A stretch of 16,869 nt of DNA from Temnopleurus reevesii (lineage: Eukaryota > Echinodermata > Echinoidea > Temnopleuroida > Temnopleuridae). Below, piece after piece: positions 10,244-16,869 of this stretch (position 1 is its first letter; each line of letters starts with the position of its first letter). The translations under genes were made by a program, and so were the position numbers. The stretch is taken from contig BQKZ01009770.1 of the NCBI GenBank assembly GCA_036244855.1, positions 1-16,869 on the forward strand. Reading direction: 5' to 3'. A model generated the notes under the pieces. It had not been told where the DNA came from. It searched no databases and saw only the letters and a program-made list of their open reading frames with translations.

Positions 10244-10727
10244 CTGTTCAAACGTAGTTTTCTAAGTGGCTACCACTAAACTAGTTTCAACTCCCGGATA
10301 GGAAATCCAGTTGAGTCCCTGTTCATATTACAGACCCACAAACTGGATTTCAAGTCTGCTCTAAGTCTACTTCACGCAAGAGGCTCTGCTGTTTCGACAA
10401 TGGACGAACAGCTTACAAGTGTAGTTCATAATTCCAGCGCGATCTTTGTTTCCGTATTGTCTCTGCATATCGCTGGCATGCACAGCCCAGCGGAAACAGC
10501 TGGATGCTTGGCATATTCAGGGTGAAATTTACAACCAAAGCCTGCTTAACAAGTCTCGAGTGTATAAACTACTGGTTGAATTGGTTCCTGGTCACGAAAA
10601 TCTACCTCATGAAGTGGCTTTCCAACCCAGTTTGGAAGTCCACTTTCGTGATCGCTTGCCCCGTTCAGACATGCAAAAAATAGTTTCTGTTAAAAATGTT
10701 TTAATGCCGTATATCTGAACCCGGTCT
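10239..10727 (+). mobile_element. Possible degenerate Harbinger-like transposon remnant
   Basis: The segment starts GACCCTGTTCAAACG and ends CTGAACCCGGTC, which are short imperfect inverted ends (9 of 11 for TGAACAGGGTC against TGAACCCGGTC). It is more GC-rich than its surroundings. The plus frame 10446-10718 ends in SLLNKSRVYKLLVELVPGHE and then KNVLMPYI. An ATG in another frame at 10400 gives MDEQLTSVVHNSSAIFVSVL before a stop. The order of an early hydrophobic segment, a Tyr/Leu-rich LLVEL helix and a terminal PYI vaguely recalls N-termini of animal Harbinger transposases, but the frames are broken and no catalytic residue is present. It could equally be an unrelated repeat. Family assignment is inference. 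Confidence 0.22.
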
Positions 10728-11396
10728 TAGGTAAGAAGATCCTTCTCTTCGCATCATGGAGCAACACGAGTTGTCAATTACTTTGGATGTCACTTGCATT
10801 TAAATGCATCTAAACATCTCACTTCCAGTAATCACTGTCACATTATTTGAGCAAATTGTGTCTTTAATGACATCCAATACTTGCTACAAATTTAGAGGGA
10901 GTCGAGCGGAAATGAGTGATTGCTCGGTGAGTCAACCCGCCCCAGACGATATCAATGTTAAGACCAGTCAAAAGTTCAACATGACTCTCTAACCTCAAAC
11001 ATACAACATGATGGAAAGCACATGAGCCACGTGGAGCTTATGTAGATGTAATTACAGATCAATACCTCTAATGAATGTTGTTTTCTCGGTCTGCACTTGA
11101 TAAAGGTTTCTATGTGCAATCCAGCATGACGTTCTTATGTAAGGGGGCAGTAGAATTAAAAATGGACTAACCTAGGATCCCACATCCCACCACAGAATAT
11201 ATCCTGTATTCATGCTAGAACTGATTACAAATTTTCCTTACGTCATCAACCTACTACACGTACTTGTAAGATTATGCATATTTCATAAATAGCGTTAAGC
11301 AAGCAAATCTTCATTAGGAGTGTTTGTCCTTGCAGAATCTCCCCACGGCCAGACTGTTCTATCAAAATTATTTGTAATGTACTACCAAGGAATTTA

Positions 11397-11397
11397 T

Positions 11398-11440
<43 letters not shown>

Positions 11441-11461
11441 AGCCCTCCCCCCCCCCCCCCC
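11397..11461. repeat. T11-G31 / C15 homopolymer block
   Basis: Eleven T (11397-11407) run into thirty-one G (11408-11438), then CCAGCCCT, then fifteen C (11447-11461). The G and C runs could fold back on one another, and the G strand could form a quadruplex. The Gly-rich and Pro-rich open frames across it are artefacts of the homopolymer. Run lengths of this kind are often wrong in assemblies. Confidence 0.9.
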
Positions 11462-11590
11462 ATTGGTATTCCTATGAAAATAAACTCCCAAAAAAAGTTC
11501 GGCGACTGAGTGACATTTAAGCTGAATCTCTAGAATGATCACCATCAATTTTGATACCATTGTCAAGCTTGTTTTACTCACATTTATTCT

Positions 11591-11740
11591 GGGCCCGATT
11601 TAATAAAAAGTTGCATTTAAACATAAATCAGAAAATTAAATCCAAGTCCTACACACGCATTCCTGATTGGTTGAAAGTGGAGTTGCATTTAATTCTCTGA
11701 TTTGCGTTTAATTATAAACATCATTTTATGAAATTGTGTT
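11591..11740. mobile_element. Hairpin MITE beginning GGGCCCGATTTAATAAA
   Basis: The left arm (11597-11649, including ACATAAATCAGAAAATTAAA) is matched by the reverse complement of the right arm (about 11678-11736, reading ACGCAAATCAGAGAATTAAA). The spacer is about 28 bases. The left terminus GGGCCCGATTTAATAAAAAG resembles a widespread animal MITE type with GGGCCC...TTTCATAAA ends. The right end keeps CATTTTATGAAATT but has lost a clean GGGCCC. It has no coding capacity, and I infer mobilisation by another element's transposase. Confidence 0.6.
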
Positions 11741-12014
11741 ATCACAATATGGGGGGAAAGGCACAAGAGAAGAATTGGAGAATGTACTGTTCTTTTTCAC
11801 ACACATGACATTGAAACAAAATCAAAACACAATAGCTGAGATAGCCATTCAATTTGCAGATGTCGAAACGGTTGGATGTGAATGGACATGAATTAACTTT
11901 CCAATGATCTAAATATCGAGAATGGTAAAAAAAAGCCGCCTAAAAATATATTGAGGCTCGAAGTCAAATTGCAAAACTTTTTTGGAGGACTTTAATTCAC
12001 ATCCGTTAACGAAC

Positions 12015-12194
12015 CTGTGCTGGTTTGTCATCTTGGCTGGTTGCTTGCGAGGCTGCTGCTTCGGGTTCACTGCTAGCTTCTTGTGGGGTTGGGCTGGCTT
12101 CTGCTGCTGCTGGTGCTGCTGCTGCCGGTGCTGCTGCTGCCGGTTCAGCTGGGCTTTCTGCTGCTGTGGTCTGTCCTTCTTCGGCCTTACCACC
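12015..12194 (-). CDS. Exon A of Glu/Ala/Pro-rich disordered protein, with poly-Ala tract
   Basis: This minus-strand exon is bounded by a pyrimidine-rich acceptor (TTTACTTTGTCTTCAACAG) at 12195 and a donor CAG|GTTCGT after 12015. It is exactly 180 bases, 60 codons, phase 0 at both ends. The peptide begins GGKAEEGQTTAAESPAEP, passes through alternating AAAAP blocks made almost only of GCA codons, and ends ASQATSQDDKPAQ. Composition and the SPAEP/EPAAP motifs match exons B and C. The GCA-repeat part keeps the other minus frames open: one gives a Gln/His-rich shadow (QQQHRQQQHQQQQ), and the plus strand gives Cys- or Leu-rich shadows. I reject those because only the Ala frame joins in phase with both splice sites and shares composition with the other exons. 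The start codon is not visible, so at least one upstream exon is expected. The role is unknown; it is probably an extended acidic scaffold region. Confidence 0.72.
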
Positions 12195-13060
12195 CTGTTG
12201 AAGACAAAGTAAAATGGGAACAAGTTTGTCAGAAGTTCCTCATTTTTGGTTCGTTAATTACATTATACAATAGTTCTTTCAAAACCAAGTTCTAATGGTA
12301 AAGAACTATTGCAAAGCAACTCTCTGATAACGTAAAAGAACTATTGGAAGAAAACAAAGAAGTACATATTCATAAAGGCATTTCATCTATCAATATAGTG
12401 CTTCCCTTTTTTATTTGTCTCTAGCACCTTAAGCACTTTATCTAGGGGATGTAGCACTTTATAAATATCCATAATTATTATTTCTTATAATTTCAACATG
12501 GGGGCTATTTACAGAAATCCCTAATCAGGGACAATTTTTATACTTGGCTGTATGCCCACATAATTTGCGTATATCACTAAAAAAACATTTCCAAATGGGT
12601 TCAACCTTACATGTGAAACTATTCCGTTTAAAATTCAAATAATATTGTTAACAAATAATCAAATTCACTTCCTTGTTTCAAGCTCTTGATTGATAAACAC
12701 ATCAATTATTAACTTTACAAAACTGATATCAAATTTTTGCACACATATTGTTGATACAGTGAAAGGAACCAATTAGAAATATACTGATGATCAATGAAAC
12801 CAAACATTATCACACTGTAAGCCACATTCGGGCACAATTATATCAGAGAGATAATAACAAATAAGTGAAAATCTGATATTTCATTATCTGGAAGTTTTAT
12901 TATACCTCATACAAGGCACACTTTGGACGAACTACAATGTAATTATTCAAAGTCCTGAGACAATCTATTGTGTGTTCTGTATAATTACTCTAATAATGTC
13001 TGATTTATGTATACTAATTATACTTGTCTCTGAAAAAGAAGGTATCATCTAGTATTCCTA
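12195..13060. other. Intron or 5' flank upstream of exon A
   Basis: This is AT-rich sequence upstream of exon A on the minus strand. Beyond the short inverted words at 12268-12346 I see no promoter, exon or mobile element. The reading frames here are short and interrupted. Confidence 0.4.
12268..12346. repeat. Repeated 12-bp word forming a hairpin upstream of exon A
   Basis: CAATAGTTCTTT (12268-12279) is followed by its perfect reverse complement AAAGAACTATTG at 12300-12311 and again at 12335-12346. Two alternative hairpins sharing one left arm are possible, starting about 74 bases upstream of the exon A acceptor. Confidence 0.7.
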
Positions 13061-13189
13061 TCATTTAAATCCTTCAGGCACATACACAACAAAAGATTCG
13101 TTTGTCTTGTTGGAGGACACCGGGTCAAAGTTCCAATCATTTAGACTGTCCCGCTGTAGCTTGTACAGCAGTATTTTCATACAGTCCTC
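13061..13189 (-). CDS. Candidate short exon or small ORF ending in a stop
   Basis: On the minus strand, CCATTTCAAAAG (13201-13190) precedes an open stretch GAGGACTGTATG... that encodes EDCMKILLYKLQRDSLNDWN, continues FDPVSSNKTNESFVVYVPEG, and ends FK at a TGA (13063-13061). From the internal ATG (13180) it is 39 codons. The amphipathic, Trp-containing, mixed-charge sequence looks more protein-like than the surrounding DNA, and local GC is higher. It could be the last exon of a gene lying upstream on the minus strand, a small ORF, or a fossil of a retrotransposed gene. The acceptor lacks a good pyrimidine tract. It cannot be an internal exon of the acidic gene in this frame because of the stop. 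I do not recognise the protein. Confidence 0.3.
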   Translation of the reverse strand, partial: EDCMKILLYKLQRDSLNDWNFDPVSSNKTNESFVVYVPEGFK

Positions 13190-13628
13190 CTTTTGAAATG
13201 GTTATGAGATGATTTTCTGAAGGTTCATTTTTTTTAAATTGCTTATTCTGATGTGTTTTTTTTTACCTATATTATATCATTTTCAACTAAGTTCAGCCAC
13301 CAAAACTTGAAAAAAGGGTTTCGTTTGCTCTGGAAGTTAGATTATACTAAGAAAGCATACATTTGGTCTGATTTTATACCAAACAATTATCATAACAATG
13401 TCACACATTGGCTGTGGGTTGAAAAGCAGATGAGTTAGAAGCTGGGATGGAATTTGCTCTAGACAACATTTACTCAATGGGCGGCTTTGAATAAACTGCC
13501 ATAATTGGGTCCATTTTAGAGATTACACGATTGCTTCATTGTATGTGCATATCTATTGTACACAGGGCGTGCTTGTAGAGCAGTTTTTACAACTGAATGT
13601 ACCTACCCTGTTTTTAAAGAAGACTATA

Positions 13629-13648
13629 ATAAATAAATAAATAAATAA
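13629..13648. repeat. (AAAT)n microsatellite
   Basis: Five uninterrupted AAAT-type tetramers follow the word CCCTGTTTTTAAAGAAGACT. This may be the tail of an old retroposon, but no head can be identified. The surrounding 13190-14520 holds nothing else I can name. Confidence 0.85.
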
Positions 13649-14771
13649 GAACTGCATTGGCACTTGACTGAAGCAGGCAGAGTAGAATTAAAACTAAGTG
13701 TAATTGAGACCTATTAATACCAGCAATTTCAGTCAAAAGAATATCCCACTGCTGTCACTGATTAACATGCTGTGAGTGTAATGTTTCAAGCTCATTTCAC
13801 TGCACATTTGTTGTGCATCTAGGCAGTCATGTAAGCTATATAGTGTCCAAAATAAAATGTCCTCAGTAAAGGGATCTTATTTTGGATAAGTATTAGTTTA
13901 CCCATATTCCTTGAGTATCAAACTATACAAAAATGAGCTTTACTTCATCAAAATCATTCAGCCAGTTGAAAGCTATAGCTCTTTTGAGGAGCAATATCGA
14001 TTCAAAGTCAGTCCAAACAGAAATCCCCTTACACAGTATATATCGGTTTTGCGTAGATCTATAAGTTTTTTATTTCAATTTCTTTTCTCCCATATACTTC
14101 ATTGCTTCAGTCATTGTTTCAATCTTCATTTCAATAAATTTTAACTTTTTAATTCACATTTTGGGTATTGAAAGAAAAATGCACTAAAGCAGCATGGATC
14201 TGAATAATCATTTTTTATAAACAAGGATAAAGGGATTTCAGAATGAGGCAATTCAATTAAAATAAACATACTTCAACTTTTATCTGACACTGATCCACAA
14301 AAATAGTCATAACTTTCAACTGGCAGGACTGATGTGATGAAATGAAGCTCATTCATCTACTTTAGAAATTTATTTTTTTAGGAATATGGGTAGTATATCC
14401 TGAATATGGCCAGTTTGCTGGGGATGTTTTTACTGAGACACGCTGTACAGACCTACTCATGTGGTCAGGTGTAACCAGTTAATGAAACAGACAGTTAATG
14501 GGTGGTGTCATGTGTTGCAATCAATTCTTAAAGACCCAATCAACTGAAATGATGATTACACAAAGATATAATGGAGGAAAAATTGATTACAATCAAAGAC
14601 AGTTTGCCAAAGGAGTAAACGTTTAATCTAGGCCTATTAGTTTGTTTTTTTTAATCTTAAGTTGATATTGAAATCTAATATTTTCACAAAGATTCATTTA
14701 AACACCCAAAAATATCCCTGCTTTTGGCAGATTTACAGAAACATACAGGGTGCTACAAGAATTTTTTCACC

Positions 14772-14931
14772 ACTTGCCCAGTCAGGCAACCAAGTTTTCA
14801 AATCATTTACCCGAACAAAACTTTGTCTTGCCCAAAATTGATAGTCAGTGCCAATCTGCACATGGAGAGGAAAACCAGTATAAAACTACTACTTGCCCTT
14901 TTGGGCAAGTGACGATTTCCTTTACTTGCCC
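14772..14931. repeat. Cluster of CTTGCCC words with a perfect 20-bp palindrome
   Basis: CTTGCCC occurs at 14773, 14827, 14892 and 14925, and as its reverse complement GGGCAAG at 14903. The last three copies are close together, and ACTTGCCCTT at 14891-14900 pairs perfectly with the next ten bases. Short open frames run through it on both strands, but none is recognisable as protein. It may derive from a repeat family. Confidence 0.7.
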
Positions 14932-15054
14932 GACAGCTTAATTTTGTTGCCACAGGCATGCGGGAAAGTGGGTTTGTATCGCCCTGACATACTTTACGAT
15001 CATTAGTTCGTTGACCTATAAATTCGTGAAAATGCACCTTGAATGTTTCTCTTA

Positions 15055-15055
15055 N
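15055..15055. other. Ambiguous base (N)
   Basis: The single undetermined base sits exactly at the outer edge of the left arm of the large inverted repeat, where sequencing or assembly of a hairpin is expected to be difficult. Confidence 0.95.
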
Positions 15056-15436
15056 AAATGTTATGAATTTTCAAAGTTTTGATTTAAACCCTGCATGGGC
15101 TCCTTAAATTGGCAACGTACAGGCACAAAATGGCTGCCAACACGGAGAACTCTCCATTTACTTTGTACACAGACTTTCACATTTTCTTCTTTTTCTAGAA
15201 AAGTCAACAAAATTGTATTTTTCTCTTCAAGTATGATATGGACATTTTGATTCTGCATGCATTTCAGAATGTTGATTTATTGTCTACTTTTCTAGAAAAA
15301 GAAGAAAATGTGAAATTCTGTGTACAAAGTGAATGGAGAATTCTCCATGTTGGCAGCCATTTTGTGCCTGTACGTTGCCAATTTGAGGAGCCCATGAGGG
15401 GTGTAAATCAAAACTTTGAAAATTCATAACTTTTGA
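15056..15436. repeat. Large inverted repeat (about 150-bp arms, about 80-bp loop)
   Basis: Bases 15056 to about 15205 (ATGTTATGAATTTTCAAAGT...) are the near-identical reverse complement of about 15285 to 15436. Both arms can be read as the same peptide (FLEKEENVKVCVQSKWR on the minus strand, FLEKEENVKFCVQSEWR on the plus strand). Across 46 aligned residues there are 7 replacements, which is not the pattern of a protein under constraint. A transcript through it would fold into a long double-stranded hairpin. It is most likely a foldback-type transposable element or two inverted copies of one repeat. Confidence 0.9.
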
Positions 15437-15893
15437 ATGGATTGTCGGATTTTGCTCAAATCTTCACAGATTGACCATTGTATTTTCCTCCATCCACTGA
15501 GCGCATATCAATGTCTGGGTGAAGTTCCACTTAAAAGACCCAAGTCAACTGAAATGATGATTACACAGAGAGATAATGGAGAAAATGGAGCGCATTTAAA
15601 GACAGTTTGCCTCAGGAGGTAACGTTTTAAATCTATTTGTTTTCTTAAAGGAGAACAAACTTGATATTGAATACCCTAAAATCTGGTATCATTGTGGACT
15701 TTGGGGCCTAATTGAGCATTCTATACCATTTTTTTCACTATAGAGAGAAATTTGTACGCAATAAACCACTAATTAGTCATGTAATAATCGTCCCCTAGAT
15801 GAGATGCGCAGAACGTTTGTGAACTTACGCTACTGCGCAACCACGTCATCGAGTAGCTTTGTGAATTGACTGCAGAATACATAAAAGCGCGCT

Positions 15894-15937
15894 CGATGTA
15901 GTTTCTGAATGAAATCGATGTAGTTTCTGAATCAAAT
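15894..15937. repeat. 22-bp tandem duplication
   Basis: CGATGTAGTTTCTGAATGAAAT is followed directly by CGATGTAGTTTCTGAATCAAAT, with one mismatch. It lies just before the minisatellite. Confidence 0.9.
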
Positions 15938-15945
15938 CGGGCATG

Positions 15946-16750
15946 AATTTATGTTATTCTTTGTTTTTCACTTATTCTATCTGCATTAATGTCTATCATT
16001 TTGTTATCCTTTGTTTTGCATTTATTATATCCTCATTTTTTGTCTATCCTGCCATCATTCTTTGTTTATCGTTTATTATTTCCTCATTTTCCATCTATCC
16101 TTTTGATATTCTTTGTTTTTCATATGTCTATCCTAATTTTCTGTCTATCCTTATGTTATTCTTTGTTTATCGCTTATTCTATCTTTATTTTCTGTCTATC
16201 CTTATGTTATTCTTTGTTTTTTCTCTTATTCTATCATCATTTTCTGTTTATTCCTATGTTGTTCTTTGTTTATTGCTTATTCTTTCCCCATTTTCCGTCC
16301 ATCATTTTGTTATTCTTTGTTTTTCGTTTCTTCTATCCGCATTAATGTCTTTCCTTTTGATATTCTTTGTTTTTCATATGTTCTATCCTCATTTTCTGTC
16401 TATCCTTATTCTTTGTTTATCGCTTATTCTATCTTTATTTTCTGTCTATCCTGCTCTTATTCTTTGTTTATCGTTTCTTCTTTCCTTATTTCCGTCTATC
16501 CTTTTGATATTCCTTGTTTTTCATGTGTTCTATCCTCATTTTCTGTCTATCCTTATGTTATTTTTTGTTTATCGCTTATTCTTTCCTCATTTTCCGTCTA
16601 TCCTCTGGATATTCTTTGTTTTTCATGTGTTCTATCCTCATTTTCTGTCTATCCTTATGTTATTCTTTGTTTATCGCTTATTCTATCCTCATTTTCTGGC
16701 TATCATTTTGTTATTCCTTTGTTTTTTGTTTATTCTATCCTTGTACTGTT
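15946..16750. repeat. Pyrimidine-rich 51-bp minisatellite, about 16 copies
   Basis: The word ATTCTTTGTTT recurs every 50-52 bases from 15956 to 16713 (one 46-base unit near 16362-16408). Each unit also contains TCTATCCTCATTTT and CTGTCTATCCTTATG variants. Two unit types, with TTTTTCAT(A/G)TG or TTTATCGCTTAT after the ATTCTTTG word, tend to alternate in parts, hinting at a 102-bp higher-order unit. The plus strand lacks stop codons over long stretches in three frames, giving hydrophobic 17-residue periodic shadows. There is no splice or start context, and the opposite strand is full of TAA. I read it as non-coding satellite DNA. Confidence 0.9.
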
Positions 16751-16859
16751 TCTTTGACAAATTAGTTTGAAATAGTCTAAATATCTAAGTTTCAAAAACA
16801 TGGATTTTAGTGTACAAGCGTACATAAAACAACTGGTCGAATCGATGGAAGCTACTTCA

Positions 16860-16867
16860 TGACGTCA
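16860..16867. promoter_or_regulatory. Perfect cAMP-response-element palindrome
   Basis: TGACGTCA is the CREB/ATF consensus site. It lies inside the right inverted terminal repeat at the window edge. The left copy keeps only ACGTCA. An 8-bp match is not rare by chance. Confidence 0.25.
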
Positions 16868-16869
16868 CA

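Larger units (their letters stand above)
9669..10927. repeat. Pair of ~70-bp direct repeats (9669-9738 and 10857-10927)
   Basis: TGTGTCTTTAA(C/T)GACAT and GGGAGTC(TG/GA)GCGGAAATGAGTG occur in the same order and spacing in both copies, offset by 1188-1189 bases. The sequence between these two landmarks is only loosely similar. The pair encloses the possible Harbinger-like remnant, so the copies may be parts of one composite repeat. No further identity can be given. Confidence 0.6.
2418..12014 (-). other. Large repeat-filled intron between exons A and B
   Basis: If exons A and B are joined directly, this is a 9.6-kb intron. I found no further Glu/Ala/Pro-rich exon in it, although a very short exon could be missed. 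Its recognisable content is mostly repeats, listed separately. The stretches 2418-2937, 3653-4396, 5465-6955, 8040-8345 and 9130-9660 are AT-rich sequence in which I see nothing I can name. Confidence 0.5.
14526..15695. repeat. Pair of ~160-bp direct repeats (14526-14690 and 15530-15695)
   Basis: AAAGACCCAA(.)TCAACTGAAATGATGATTACACA, then GATATAATGGAG or GATAATGGAG, AAAGACAGTTTGCC, GGAG(.)TAA(.)CGTTT, and further on TTGATATTGAA occur in the same order in both copies, about 1 kb apart. The second copy abuts the inverted-repeat hairpin, so both may be parts of a larger dispersed repeat family. Confidence 0.8.
15843..16865. mobile_element. Inverted-repeat-bounded element carrying the minisatellite (right end at the window edge)
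   Basis: ACGTCATCGAGTAGCTT at 15843-15859 is repeated in inverted orientation at 16849-16865 (reverse complement ACGTCATGAAGTAGCTT, 15 of 17 matching). Weaker similarity continues inward (ATTGAC...CAG against ATTCGACCAG). The pair brackets the whole 51-bp minisatellite, suggesting a non-autonomous DNA transposon with an internal tandem array. The outer ends are not defined because the window stops four bases beyond the right copy. Confidence 0.4.

Noticed and set aside
11246..11581. Gly- and Pro-rich open frames on both strands
   Set aside because: Produced by the G31/C15 homopolymers.
11909..12295. Gln/His-rich minus frame and Cys- or Leu-rich plus frames over exon A
   Set aside because: They come from the GCA triplet repeat read out of frame. 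Only the Ala frame agrees with the splice phases and with exons B and C.
15061..15429. Two similar small ORFs on opposite strands
   Set aside because: They are the two arms of the inverted repeat; differences between them change residues freely, as in non-coding DNA.
15943..16770. 275-codon hydrophobic ORF as a multi-pass membrane protein
   Set aside because: The frame is open only because the minisatellite is TC-rich; two other frames in the same strand are also open over long stretches.

Overview
The window looks like a piece of a large animal genome. It is AT-rich, has no bacterial-style gene packing, has spliced exons separated by kilobase introns, and is dense in short interspersed repeats: a tRNA-derived SINE, hairpin MITEs, microsatellites and minisatellites. 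The style of the repeats (TAGGCCTA-type words, a MITE beginning GGGCCC, a SINE with a trinucleotide tail) suggests a marine invertebrate, possibly an echinoderm such as a sea urchin. That placement is an impression, not a proof.

One protein-coding gene can be supported, on the minus strand. Three exons are visible: exon A (12194 to 12015, 60 codons), exon B (2417 to 2343, 25 codons) and exon C (562 to the window edge at 1, at least 187 codons). All splice junctions fall in phase 0 in one consistent frame. All three exons encode the same unusual Glu/Ala/Pro/Ser-rich, probably disordered protein. The start codon and the end of the gene are outside what can be seen. The composition recalls GAP-43/BASP1/MARCKS-type or other acidic Ala/Pro/Glu-rich scaffold proteins, but there is no domain that names it, so no symbol is given. 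Almost every other open frame overlapping these exons is a shadow.

Layout: 1-562 exon C; 563-2342 intron without recognisable content; 2343-2417 exon B; 2418-12014 a 9.6-kb intron that has collected repeats (three 240-bp tandem units at 2938-3652, a minus-strand SINE at 4864-5258, a diverged duplication at 6956-7790, a foldback at 7853-8039, a TTAA-flanked MITE at 8556-8766, a possible Harbinger-like remnant near 10239-10727, a long G31/C15 homopolymer pair at 11397-11461 and a hairpin MITE at 11591-11740); 12015-12194 exon A; 12195-16869 intron or 5' flank. This last part holds a short candidate minus-strand exon (13061-13189), duplicated segments around a 150-bp-arm inverted repeat (15056-15436), and a pyrimidine-rich 51-bp minisatellite (about 15946-16750) enclosed by what look like inverted terminal repeats.

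No convincing new multi-gene system is present. The most interesting items are the modular phase-0 acidic exons, the large near-perfect foldback, and the minisatellite-bearing inverted-repeat element at the right edge, whose 51-bp period keeps all three plus-strand frames largely open.
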